A DNA stretch of 64,000 nucleotides from Plectosphaerella cucumerina (lineage: Eukaryota; Ascomycota; Sordariomycetes; Glomerellales; Plectosphaerellaceae), in contig JAGPXD010000002.1 in assembly GCA_020746995.1 (NCBI GenBank), forward strand, positions 1,736,001 to 1,800,000, in the 5' to 3' direction. Each line of letters begins with the position of its first letter. Position 1 is the first letter of the stretch. Below are positions 1 to 11,894 of the stretch, piece after piece. Both the position numbers and the translations under genes were made by a program. Under the pieces are notes generated by a model. The model ran no database searches. It was not told where the DNA came from and worked only from the letters and a program-made list of their open reading frames with translations.

Positions 1-168
1 CCGCCAAGTACAACTTGGATATCGACAGAAGGAAAGAGTGAGAAACAATCGTGGTGCTCCAAAGGCACAGAGCCGCGAGGCTTGAAAATCAATCTGACGA
101 GCCTGGGTATCAATCCGAAGGGGCAAACGAAGGGGGGGAAAGGTCAGCTCCCGTCTAAGAGGGGCTGC

Positions 169-2665
169 TTAGAAGAACTGGGGCTTGGTCAGGACTCTGT
201 ACTCGACATAGTCCTCACCGTCGATGGTGATGATAGTGCCCGAAGACACGAGCTTGCCGCTCCAGAAGCCGTTGGCCTTGCGCTCGTACTTGACGCCGCC
301 GAAGAACTTGGTATCGTCGCTGCTAGGGCGATTGCTCCTGTGTTCCTCCTGCATCTTCCAGATGTGGTCGAGCTGCGTGATTCTATCGTTGAAGGCGGGG
401 TTCTGGGGACCGTTGATGGGGGCGTGTCCGGGGCCGACGGGATGCTGGTGGCCGAGAGGGCTGGGTGCATGGCCGGGGCCGGGCATCTGGCCCGGCAGGC
501 CCGCAGGGCCCTGATGGTTGACGGGCGAATTGCCGTGCGAGTTGCCATGTTGCGCGTGCATCAGGTTCAGCGCGTCGTGAGCCGCGGCAAAGTGGGCTCG
601 GCGAGCCTCCTGGTGTCCGAGGCGCTCAATCTCGCGCGTCGCATATGTGTCAAAGTCGCGCCTAGCGGCAATGGGCGTGCGAGAGGGAGCACGGTCGTTG
701 CTCGGCAGGGCGTGACGAGCCTGGGGAAGCTCGGTGCGGCCATCGGCGCGGGTGAAGCTGCTCCTGAGGTCTTGGGCGCTGGCGGACGGCTTGACCTCGT
801 TGGCGGGGTCGGGGAACTCGGCCTCCTCCATCTCTTCGTCCTGCGGGACAGCGGCACCATTGCCCGGCGGGACCTTGACGCCATGTGCAACGCGCTGCTG
901 GGCGACGTAGACGGCGCTGGTCTCGTTGGCGTGCCTGTCCTCGCGGGTCTTCTCAATGTAGCGGTCCAGCTGCCACTGGCGGACGCGGACGTACTCCTTG
1001 ACTTCACTCCTGTTGAGGCCCCTCAGCTGAGGCTCCAGGACAATCTCGTTCCACTGAATCCAGAGTGCACCAGCGCCGTTGGGGAAGTTGCCATCGTAGA
1101 ACCGGCCGTCGCGTGTCTCACGGACCACTTTAGCCCGGAACATGTCGTTCTGTCCAAGAATGCCCAGCACAGCATGGCGGTCGATCTCATTCGGGGCGTC
1201 CGAGGGCTTCCAGAAGCCGATGACGACTCGCGTGGGGCGTGTGCCGAAGAGAGCGTCGAACACGGGAACCGGATCAGCCTTGTTGCTGAACTCGATCTCT
1301 TGAGTACCTGGCGGGCCCATGCTCCTGGGTCCCATGCGAGGCGGCGTGGGCTGTGTGCGCTGGTGGTGGGCAAGGGGGCCGCCGTTGATAGTGCCGACGC
1401 CGCTGCCAAGCTTGCGCCGCTTGGCAATCTCCGAGCGACTGCAGATGATGGCGTCGTCGGGGATGACGTCGCCGTAGGCGACGACGGGCTGAGGCGCCGT
1501 GTCTGGGGGAGGGTTGTCGATCATGCGGCGGCGTGCCACCGCGACAGCCTCCAGGTCGTTGCGCATCTTCTCCTCGGGTGTCTCGTTGTCGATACCGGCA
1601 CGCTGCTTCACGAACTCCTTGACATGGTGATGGTTGAGGCCGACCAGGTGAGGCTCGAAGACGACGCGCTCAAAGGTGACCCAGCTTCCTCCAGGGCCGG
1701 GCGGGACAGGATACTTGGCGAGGTCGATCTTATCGTAGGTGCGGGTGGTGATCTGGATACGTGTTCGAAGGCGGTCGCGAATGTCGATGAAGCCGACGAC
1801 GGCATGCTTCTGTTCGTCGTCGGGGACGGGCGAGTCTCGCCAGAAACCGAGAATGGCATGCTTGAAGCCGGCAGCGGTGCGGCGTGCGCTCACCATACGA
1901 TACTTGTGGTTGACGCCGCGGCCATCGATGTCGGGGGAGGCGGCCGGGATCACGTCGTCGTCGTTGAGATCGCTGGCAACCGAATGGCGCTTCCGCTTGG
2001 GGTACGGGGCCATCGGGCGAGGCTCGTCATCCTCGTCGTCGAGATCCTGAGTGGTTCCATCGTCTTCCTGGTCTGAGGTAACTTGGAATGGAGAGGACTT
2101 GTCCGCGCCTTTACGGTTGGCGTTAACAACAATCTCGTCCTGGGGACGCTCGTCGGCAGGCGGACTCTCCATGATGTCGGGAGGAGGGCTTAGGTCGTCG
2201 TCCTCTTCCGTTTGATGTGTACCGTTGGTTGACGGTCTAAGAAGTGTAAGTTTCCGAGTCAACGTGACAAGATGCAGCAGGGCAGGGTGTGCGTGACAGG
2301 GGAGCGTGGATTTCGGGGTATCCCAGAATTTTCCAGGTTGCTGAGTGACTTGTGGCAAAATTTCGAGGCATGGGGGTTTGAGATGCTGAAAGTTGGGAAG
2401 GAAAGAAGGAGGAAGGTCCACTTTCTCGTTGCTAGAGAGTACAAGTTTTGGCAGGCAGGAACTTGGAAAGACTCTGTCGAGGGAGTGGGTGAAGCAGTGG
2501 TAGAGTCGAGTGAATAGAGACCTAAACACATAGGATGACTTACTCGTCGGTCTTGTTGACGATGAAGGGAGTGTCCTTCTCAGATGGGATGATGGAAGGC
2601 GCGGCAGAGGCAGGAGTTGTCTCGCCCTTCATCTCCACGTCGGCGGATCCCGCTCTGTCGGTCAT
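169..2665 (-). CDS. Hypothetical protein with a repeated GFW-type module
   Basis: Two exons: 2665-2544 and 2236-169, joined over a 307-bp intron (2543-2237) with a GTAAGT donor and a CTTAG acceptor. The frame stays open and gives 729 residues. The start is the ATG at 2665, which begins MTDRAGSADVEMKGE; the reading frame is also open upstream, so a longer N-terminus is not excluded. I do not recognise a named family. The protein holds two clearly related modules of about 90 residues. Each runs GFW, an acidic loop, HAV(V/L)G, R(T/A)(R/K)(I/V), PxGxGxxW, then GLN followed by (V)KE(F/Y)V. A shorter C-terminal piece also carries GFW (KANGFW). An acidic, low-complexity N-terminus contains basic PKRKRH, a possible nuclear signal. 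Between the modules and the tail lies a His/Pro/Gly-rich linker. Function unknown; a nuclear role is only a guess. Confidence 0.8.
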
Positions 2666-5600
2666 GGCGGGGGACGAGAGTGATTCAGTTGCTACTCTCT
2701 GGGCAGGGGTTGGGGTTTCCACGGATGCGGCGAGGTTGTGACCCGGTTTCCCTTCCGGACTCTGATGGGACAAAAGACTTTCTTGTTTCTGCGAGAGTGT
2801 CAGAAAAGATGCGGCTGGTGAGTTTTGTGCAGACTCGAGGGGCGAGTTGAGAGTGTGATGTCTCCGGTAAATGGGTGAAGTGAAAGGATTGAAGACAGGG
2901 AAGAAAAGAGGTCTTGCAGTTAATGCAGGCAAAAGATTCACTGAATAAAAGTGTACCACTAGTGCCCTGCAGCCTGGGCAACTCACTGGGGCTTCAGACA
3001 GTGTGGCAACTGGCCTACAAGTGACTTGAGTGGAGGGCTCCGAATCCTGTAAGAGTGCAGAGAGCTTACCCAATGCAACAGAAAAGGTGGGATGAAAAGG
3101 GGATGTGTGCTCATTAACTAAAGCCAGCATGTCCACTGTGAGATTACCCAAGTGGGATGGCTCGGCAGCAAAAGCTGGGTGGCGACAAGAAAAGTAGAGT
3201 ACGGAAAACGATCTTCAAGGGGGAAAAGGACCGACTACGATATGGACGCAGGTCCAGAATCATTACAATGCGGACCAGGGGAATGGGGTTGCGAATAGTG
3301 CCTTCGGAAAGAAGTGATGATGCTCGAAGATTTCTGTCTGTGGGATCTGAACGTGTCTCCCGCGCCTCTGTCGGGACAGCGTGGATGGAGGAGGAGGAAC
3401 ACCAAAGCAAGAGGACGAGATTATGAAGCAATACGAATGATGAGGAAAGAAAATGGCTTACGAACCCTAGAGTTGTGATGTGCGATTTCTCTAAGCGCGT
3501 GAAATGCGACGCCTGTCAATGCGGACGGCGCGGACGAGGCTGAAGGAGACCGCTCTCTTGAAGTAGAGTCTCGGTGTGATTGTGAGCCGTCAGGGGGGCC
3601 AGCCGGAGATTCGCGGGTAGGCCGGTGGTACATCCGGCCACACTCGACGCGTGACGCGAAATGATACGATACAAGGCGGCAGGCGGTCTTTTGTTGCTAG
3701 ATGTCGCGATGTGGAGACGATTCGATCGCGCGGCTGATGGAGATGGGCGAGGTGACGAAGTCAAAGTTGTCGACCGGAAATCGGGGAGCGAGATGTACAA
3801 TGGTAGATGTGTTGTGTGGTATGTTGATGCCGGCCCGGTCGGTGACGGGGTCTCAGGTAGATAGATTACGAACCTCGAGGTCGGAGAACAAGGATAACTC
3901 CCCCCGGCTGCCTAGCGGGTTGGTCGAAGTGTGCTTGAGGGATGGGATGGAGGAGTTGGGGAGGTCCCTGACAAACAGGGAGAGAGAAAAGGCCGGGCGT
4001 GTTTTGGAGTGTGTGGGTGGGTGGTGTGGCCTGAGCAGAAGCAGATGCCGAGCTGTGTGCTTGTAAGAGACAAGTGGGCGCGCGCGCGGTTTTCCGAGAG
4101 CCGGGGGTGGGTTGAATGAGTGGTCACGGTGGCACCGAGACTTGGAACGGAGTGGCTACTGCTAGCAGGAGGAGGAGGAGCAGTAGGTTTCGACCCAACT
4201 GTGTTTCCGCCGAACTAGGTGACTAACAAGTTGGGAGGAGGGAATGTTGAGCAGTTGGAATGGGAGAGGACGTGTGAGCGAGTGAGTGTGTGTGTGTGTG
4301 TACTGTTTGGCTAGGTACCCCCAACCAATCGTGGACGGAAGCGAACACACAGCAGCTGAACAGGCTCGTACAAATACACGAGGAAAGGGCAGGGATCCGG
4401 TTGCCTTTGCCTTCTGAGTGTGTCGGCCCTCGGGGAGATGGAGCTGAGGAAAGGGGGGGGGGCGTGTGTCCGTGGTGTGGCGCCGGCGGTTGTGGAGGTG
4501 AAAGAGATCAAGTTGGACGGGATGTTGAGTCGAGGGAGTGCTGGGGGTTTTAGGGCGACCAGTGGATAGATGGAGAAAGATGGCGATGGATGGATGGGAT
4601 GGGATGGAATTGCAAATGGACGGAGAAACCATTGGACGGGGCGCTCAGTCAAATCAAATCAGTCACGGACGGAGAGAGAAGCAGACCAGACACGCCCGAG
4701 AGTGCCAGTCGAGTGCCGGTGCCAGTGCAGCGGCAGCAGTCACCTCATTGCAGGGCATTGATTGTCGACCATCCTTGGAAGGAACTACCAGGGGTGTGTG
4801 TGAAGTACAGGTGGCTGTTGTACCTTGGTACGTACCGAGCAACACTCGTAAGTACAGGTAGCTCGTGTGTCCATTGTGTGTGTGTTGGTTGGGGCCTCTC
4901 CACTCACCTCAGCCAGCCTGGGCTGTCGGCGTGGAACTTCGGCAGACGGACGGGGGGGGAAGACAGGAAGAGTCTGGGTTCAGCCCACTGCATACTCCAA
5001 AAGTGCGCTAGCAAACTGGTAGTCATCCGGGGCCAAGTTTCCCTCGGCCCTTTCAACTTGCGCCCCTTGATAGGCGCCTCGAGCACAGATGTACCTCACC
5101 CGGCCGGGCTTCCAGCAGGTCGGGTCCAGAGACATCAATTTCCCTCATTCCAGACCTTGGACCTTGGTGCATCATGTTTGTTCGGCTGATCAGGGCTCTT
5201 TAGGGGGTTGCAGAGACCCGGTGCAGCTGGGTGAATTATCGACTCGTCGGTCGATGCAACCCTGCCTCCAGCTGAGCGGAGCATCCGCCGGTGGCCGACG
5301 GTGGTGGCGGTGATGACAGGAGGACTTGATGAATGGTCCCGGGGCAGTCTCAGTCTTATTCAGTCGCTCCTGCGAAAAGGAGTCGCGGGGTTTCCCTCCG
5401 CCCAGGCATCTCGGCCTATTTGTAAATATCCATCCAACCAACACACTTGGCCCGTATCATGACGCCAGCAACCGACGTGCTCCGCCGCCAGAAACTTCTC
5501 CCTCGGCCTGACCAGGGCCGCCTGCTCCGTCGGGGCACAGGCAGCACGCATATTTTCACGCCTTTCAGCCGGGTACTTTTCCTCGCCTACTTGCCCGGTG

Positions 5601-8600
5601 GACCCCCAAGCCTTGTCTCTGTCCAGTCGCCCTCGCGTCCGTTCCCTCGGGTCGAGCTACGGTGCATTGCCCAGGCTTGCCAGGCCACTGAGACCAGGCC
5701 ACCGACCCCCTTTTTTCCTCTCTCGTCCGTCCAGGGCCCCCGGGGGCCATGTCAGCCGAACACGCGTGCATGCAGCAAGCAGCAAGAGGCCCCAACGGCA
5801 GGGCGATACTAGGGCGGGCAGAGCCAAGAGAGGACGAAAATTGCGCGAGCTGTGCCGCTACCACAGTGCGTCTGAGAGTCCGTTTCCTTGCTTCTCGCCG
5901 GTGGCCGAGATGGCCGAGCCCGTTTACTTGTCCCTGGGATTGGCAGATGCAGCTATACGAGTATCGGGTATCCAGCCACTGAGGGTTAATCAGTGTTATC
6001 AGCAGATGGGCGGCGCCTGTCACTTGTCCAAACCCCCGGCTGATGGCGACAGAAACGGCAAGCCCCTCGGACGTGCCCTCTTTCCCGCTGTCGTTTATCA
6101 TCATGTGCCAGCCATCCATCCACCCACCTTCCACGCACCTCTTTCACATTTAGCCCGTCTCTCCCATCGGCCAACTCACTATGCCAAGACTCTCAGAGGC
6201 GATGTGTTCTCTTGTATCCACGAGTCGTTTGCAAGCAGCCTTTTACCCCCCCGGCACGCCCTACGTATCAAGACCGACACACGCTTCCTCCTCTTGACAT
6301 GGGCAAGCTGACAAGCATCACTTTTGCGATTGGGCATGGGCCTTGTGGTCCGAAGCAGCCAATGGTCATCGACTGTATCGTCTTACTAGCAGCAGATCCC
6401 CCGGTCCTCCCAACTCGAAGTCCGAGCCTTGGATGCTTTCCTGGTTGATTTTTACCTGTACTGCAGTGGGTACGGGTATCTAGAATGCCCAAGGGTGGTG
6501 CTAAAGACCTTCTAGTCCCCCAAAGTCCCCATTCCGCCCCGGTCGCCGGCCAAAGGATCTTCAAAAGTCCAAAGGATCTGCTCTCGACACATGCAACATG
6601 CATCCTTCCAAAAGTTCCGAGCTTGACCGGGCACCAGGCGGAGATTTGACTCTTCCAACACTTATTCGTACGAATAACTCAAGCTGGCGGCATGCAGAGA
6701 AGCGGGTAACATGCTTCGCCCGGACGGTCATTCTTGCCCTTCGGCCATGACATGATGTTTCCGGCGCACATTCCGGTGCATGGGTACTAGTATCGCCGGG
6801 CAGCTGGCACCCGGCAGGCATCCCCGAATCTCCAACAGCCAACAGACATCTTGACGCTCCTCGGACCCGGCGGGATGGTCGCCCTCAGAATCACAGGGGG
6901 GCATGATGGTGAGGGTGCCACAAGCACACCGCATCTGCGCATCATCCTGGTCGTCGGCGGAACACCACCATCAGTCATATCTTGTACGAGCCAACGTCCG
7001 AGACGGGGCCCCCTCCCCCTGCACTGTGCCACTTCTCCTCGGTCTTGGTCTTGGGGCTGTTGCCACCATCTTCAGTCCTATCAACATGCCTGGTCCTCGC
7101 CGCATCATGACATCTGATCCTTGCCCTGCCTGCCTTAGCCTGCTTGGGGATGACCTCGCTGGCTCGCCCGACAGACCAAGAGAGTGCAGTACGCCGATAC
7201 TGACCAACCTCGTCTGGGGACGGCCGCCTATCTTCGTCCGCCCTCCTTTCAAATACTAAGATGACAAGAGACTAGAACCAAGACGAGTGCGGTCTGCGCA
7301 ATGCATGCGTCCGCGTCCCGGCATGGATGGCACCATTGCAACACCTCCTGACGCACTCGCCTGTGTCAATGGCGAGCTCGCTCGGAACGGGCAACACCAT
7401 GCGCACGCAAGCCACTCTTCCGTCCTCTGATAAGACGCCCCGAATGGGTTGGTTGGGGTTGCTGCCCAGAGCCAAGCGCCATTGCTGACCCCCTGACACC
7501 CCTGTCGCCCTCCCTTCTCTCTCTCTCTCTCTGACCTTCAGGCGAGCCTGTCAATAGTCCGAAGCGACAGCCCCGCCCGCACCAAAAACCAAAGGCCCGC
7601 CCAGGGCGGACTTTACGGCAAGTTTGGTGCAACGTTCTGAGAGCGGTCGAAAGTATGGATCAGGGCGCTTGAACGTCCTGGTCTTAGATTTGTTTCTGAT
7701 GGTTCCTGTTCGACTCTTTTTCGGACAACTCCAAAACCGACCCTGACGTAAGTGTGTAATTGGATGAGTGGTCAAGTCTTCTTTCTGCTACTACCTGTTC
7801 CTAGGTATGATGCATGCCGATTGTAATGGAAACCGTAACTGCGAGCACACGCTACTATGGAGTCAACTATTGAAGGAGGGTGAAACCAACCAACCACCCC
7901 CCTTTTGATCGACCTCCCAGAGTTCCTTTCCTAATCGTACCTCGGTGACGCAAGAAATGCCGAGTCACCATGCGGTGTGTCATCACGGCTTTCACTGGGC
8001 GGGAAACCGTTTCCCAGATCCGTCAGCAGTCTCCATCCCCACCATCCATCAGGGCTCTTGAACAATCGTTCCACCTGACCGCCTTTATTACAAGGGGGTC
8101 TCACCACCGCCACTGGGGAAATGGGCTTCGGTACAGACTCCGGTAAGAACTGGTGCCCCCTTGATCACAAAATAAGCAGCGGCAGCAAGGGCCGCCCTTC
8201 AGCCTCCATCGAGATGCAAACTCTTCATCTTATCCTCCGTCGGCCAAATCTCGCCGGCTCACACTCCGCTCTTGCATACGAGTATAGGCCGTGGTAACTC
8301 ATCGTGCCCATCCCTCCTCAGGCATTCCGTTCCGTAGTAAATAAGTAAACCGGGTTACATCGGCAAAGGCCAGCAGACACTGCAATCAACGAGCCATTCG
8401 TGCCACGCACAAACGCAAACGCGGAGATCAACCTGCCCAACTCCCCTTCCTGGACCGGCCCCGTTCACATGTGGCCATCTCTGCGAAACCAGTAATCTCA
8501 TCGATAGATGAGACACGATGTAACGACACAAGAAGCAACTGCCGTGGCTCCCACCCCATCTCCCACCAATCACCGGCACGCCCCCCCCTTCTCCTGGGGG

Positions 8601-9556
8601 AGATGCGAAGAGCCCTGAGTGGCTCCATTGTCCAGAACGTTCAGGTCGCTCTCAATGACGCGGACTTTACATAGGTTAATGTCCACGGACTCACGGAGGG
8701 CCAAACATAATCTGGAGCTCGCTGCGGGCGCGCGCCGATGGACCACTTTGCGCAAATTGCGAATTGCAGGTGGTCCTTTTTCTCACCCCCCCTGTCCGTC
8801 GTGGTCTATCGGTACTGACTCGGCTGAGTGCAAGCTCCTTGGCCCTGACGTGGCGTTATGCTACCTTCTTACGAGTTTCTGAACGGTGGAAAAGTGACCT
8901 GGGCTGATACGGCCGGTCTCGCTTTTGATTGATCTGCATATCCTTGCTGCTACGGAGAAATACCTGGGCGCACTCGAGCGATTGCCCAACTCGGTATCAA
9001 TGCCCGTGTGCAAACAACGGGGCTGGGTTCCGGAGCTTGAATGGAAAAGCCCGCCATGTGCCATCCGTGCTGGGACAGCTCGCTTTCGCTCCACCAGACG
9101 TGCCGTCGTGTATCCAACACGTCGTGCGCGGGATGAGCGCCCTTGTGGCACGTTGAGGATATCTTATTCAAGGCGTTGTGCAACCTCGGTGGGGGCTTTT
9201 GGCCCGGTTGTGCAGTGTGTATCACCTGCAAGCCAACGCGAAGCAGCGCCACGGGCGAGAGATGACAGCTGCTGTTTTTGCCGTGTTGTTTGCTCTGGCC
9301 CTCACCTCGTCGGCCGCCCGGGAGGGCAGGCAGCACGCCAGAAACGGCATGCATTGCGTCGAGTTGTGGGATACGCTGGCAACCCGCGTATTACTCGTTG
9401 CATCAGCGCGTATCGGTGTAGATGCAAGGGCGACTTAGCCACAGATGACCGCCTGCCTGCCGAGGGAATACCCACCTGTGTCCAAGTTGCGGTCCGCAGA
9501 GCGCAACGTGACGAGACCTGTGTCATCAGGACGGGTGTGAAATCACCGCCGGCTCC
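2666..9556. other. 6.9 kb stretch without a recognisable gene
   Basis: This lies between the start of the GFW-module gene and the stop of SEN54, both on the minus strand. Only short ORFs, or longer ones of compositional type (Pro/Arg/Ser-rich, for example 5598-6311 on +), are present, and none resembles a known family. It holds simple repeats such as a GT run near 4285-4301 and a CT run near 7516-7532. Much of it must be promoter and 5' leader of the gene starting at 2665. An untranslated RNA or a diverged small gene cannot be excluded. Confidence 0.5.
7516..7532. repeat. CT dinucleotide microsatellite
   Basis: A run of about eight CT units in the long non-coding stretch. Pyrimidine runs of this kind are common in fungal promoters. 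No other function is visible. Confidence 0.7.
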
Positions 9557-10978
9557 TCAACGGCCTCGTCCACGGCCGCGGCCGCCTCGGCCGCCGCGTC
9601 CGCCGCCCCTCTTACCCCCGCGCCCGCCGCGAGCAGGAGCATCAAACCGCTCAAACAGCCTCTCCTCGCCGAACGCCCCCTGGCCGAACCTCATAAAGTT
9701 CACCAGCCCCCTATCCACAATGGCAAGGAGCACATTGCGGTGGCCATGCTTCAGGCGCTGATACATCCTGCCAGGACCGGCCATGGTCGCCGGCGGCGGC
9801 TCCGAGGGTGTCGTGCCCCAGAGCGCGTCCAGCTGATCCAGCGCCGGCACTGATGTCTCTCTCGCGTCGAGGACGGCGATACGGAAATCGGGCGGTGGCG
9901 GGTCGCTCTTGGAGAAGACGGTATGTTTCGAGGGGCGCCAGACGTGGAAGAAGACCTTGTATGGATCTTCTGGTGGTGCGGTTCGTGTAGAAGGTGTCGA
10001 AGGACTGAAACGAGGGATGAGCTCCAGCTGCTTGTACACCGGGCCGTATTTTCTGTACAGGCTCGGCCGGACGAGAGGTCCGTGGCTGGGATGCCGATGC
10101 GAGCCTCCGTCGAGGAGGGAGAAGAGCCACTTCCACAGAGGCGTCGAGTTTGCCGTACTGCTATCATCGCCTACTGCATTAGAAGCCGGGGCACGTTGAA
10201 CAAAGTACCCTGATCGCTTGAGGTGGGCGTAGACCTCATACTTGGGCAACGAAATCTTGCCACGCTCCCCATCAGCGCCGATGAGCAGAGAATAGGCAGC
10301 CTGTAGGCTCAAGGGCACACCCCTGGCGTATTCGTCTTCCGCATCTGCGTCCGTCTTGGTTGCAGAGTCCGATGCGTCTCCGGTGTTCTCCTGGCTCGGC
10401 GTCGTCGAGGGCATGAGCTCCTTCAACTCGCGATCAGGCCACCAGAGATCCAACGAGCCCCTCTCGACCATGAACAGGGCCTCCTCCGGCAGCAGCCACA
10501 CCTTGCCAATGGCAGGAAGAGGCGGCTTGACGCCCCTGATGGTGCGCCCGATCGACTTTCCCTGAGGCCCCTTCATCTCCTCCAGCACGACGACCCTCTC
10601 CAGGGGATGTATCGAAGCGTCGATGAAGCGCGCAAACTCCGGCGGAGGATCGGCCTCAAGCGTCTGCTTCCAATGGTCCGGGAAGAACCACCCCTTGTTC
10701 CACTCCTCCCTGTGCGTGCGGGTATAGCTGAGCACGTCCTCGATGACCTGCCTGCTCGCTTCGAGCGCGCTGTCCTGCGCCCGCGTCCCATGCGACTCGA
10801 AGTCCTTCTGGCCCTTTCTGATCGACTGGCTCGCGATGCCTTTCTTGTGGAACATGGACGCGAAGAGCTTCATGTCGAAGGGGGCTTCGTCGGCGTCGGC
10901 TTCTTCTTCGTGGTCGGTGTTGGGGCCGGACGGCTTCGGGGCCGCCGCCAGCGGGTTGTCGTCGTCGTCGAGAGACAT
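9557..10978 (-). CDS. SEN54: tRNA-splicing endonuclease subunit Sen54
   Basis: A single exon of 473 residues. The start at 10978 gives MSLDDDDNPLAAAP; the open frame further upstream lacks resemblance to the family. Sen54 is a non-catalytic subunit of the four-protein complex that excises introns from pre-tRNA. The family signature is clear: the N-terminal domain has GWFFPDHW (about 97-104) and then the block LLPEEALFMVERGSLDLWW (162-180), followed by the acidic linker and the C-terminal domain with YxxYxHLKRSGYxVxR and a PYKVFFHVWRP segment. Length is near that of yeast Sen54. The last 25 or so residues are an Arg-Gly tail (GGRGG, RGRGRGR), which I do not associate with the family and which could bind RNA or be methylated. 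The arrestin-like gene lies upstream in the same orientation. Confidence 0.93.
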   Translation of the reverse strand: MSLDDDDNPLAAAPKPSGPNTDHEEEADADEAPFDMKLFASMFHKKGIASQSIRKGQKDFESHGTRAQDSALEASRQVIEDVLSYTRTHREEWNKGWFFPDHWKQTLEADPPPEFARFIDASIHPLERVVVLEEMKGPQGKSIGRTIRGVKPPLPAIGKVWLLPEEALFMVERGSLDLWWPDRELKELMPSTTPSQENTGDASDSATKTDADAEDEYARGVPLSLQAAYSLLIGADGERGKISLPKYEVYAHLKRSGYFVQRAPASNAVGDDSSTANSTPLWKWLFSLLDGGSHRHPSHGPLVRPSLYRKYGPVYKQLELIPRFSPSTPSTRTAPPEDPYKVFFHVWRPSKHTVFSKSDPPPPDFRIAVLDARETSVPALDQLDALWGTTPSEPPPATMAGPGRMYQRLKHGHRNVLLAIVDRGLVNFMRFGQGAFGEERLFERFDAPARGGRGGKRGGGRGGRGGRGRGRGR

Positions 10979-11894
10979 GGCGTTCTCGAGGGTAGTCGGG
11001 ATTCTCCTGCACCGAGCTTCTTGTCGCGATCGGGTTTGGCTGGCGTGGTGGAAACTGGCGGGAGACCGAGGACCGTCGAGCTGGAGGTGCGGCAAGCTCT
11101 GGGTCCCTCCAAAAATAAATTTGGAGTCAATCGGGGTGTCACTCCGACCGAGTCGAATTGACGCGGGGTACCCGCCCAAAGCCGCCTTACCTAAGGTGCG
11201 CCGCTCAGGAGTAACCGTGCCTCCAGCTTCGAGGAGTTCCTTGTGAAAGACACAGATTATACGGACAGATGCATGCTGTCATCGGATCGTGGTTCATGGT
11301 CATATTCTTCTGTCCTTCCACTAGATTGTCCCGACAGCTCTTCACACGCCCCGAAATGCGCTGAAATCCATGAGGACACATGCGACCACGCTTGCCACCC
11401 CTCACAATAAGACGTCGCTGATATTTGTTCATTTCGCGTCGTGTCGTAAAAACCAGATACAACAGAAGAAGCAAGGGACCAGGCCAGTCCCCTCGTCCGA
11501 GACAGACGGTATCCCCCATCCGTCCAGACGCCGTAGCCCCGATGCTGTTCCAGGAGGGAGCCGTCTCCCCGCTTGCTCCCAAACGCCATACATAACCAAG
11601 AAGACACGCGTTCGTATTCATGGCCCGGCCATGACAATAATCGAGGCTGGGCTCAAACATGCGCCTGGTGGCGGCCCTCGCCTGGCCATGCTGGAGTTGG
11701 CTCGGGGACGGCATGGTCCCTTTCGTACGTCGCCGGAGGAAGCGTCCCCTTTCCCCGGAGACATGGAGTCTTCTCGGGGTATTGGTATCCCTGGCCACCC
11801 CGACAGCGGCCGGAATCGAATGTCTCCTGGGGTCACCAGGGGTTTCGCACACGGCGATGAGGCTAAGAATGTCGCGTTTGATCTCGGCTGCCGT
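10979..11894. other. Intergenic: SEN54 promoter and arrestin 3' flank
   Basis: About 0.9 kb between two minus-strand genes. ORFs here (for example 11205-11852 on -) overlap one another in several frames and show no family resemblance. No RNA gene or repeat was seen. Confidence 0.5.

Noticed and set aside
82..2076. A 664-codon plus-strand ORF
   Set aside because: It lies opposite the GFW-module gene in a GC-rich region. Its Val/Leu/Gly/Asp-rich composition is the mirror of that gene's codons, and it has no family resemblance.
5598..6311. A 237-codon plus-strand ORF in the long gap
   Set aside because: Arg/Pro/Ser-rich, overlaps other ORFs on both strands, and has no domain pattern.
8925..9761. 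A 278-codon plus-strand ORF running into the SEN54 3' end
   Set aside because: Its C-terminal Pro/Arg run is simply the antisense of the RGG tail. The rest is unrecognisable.
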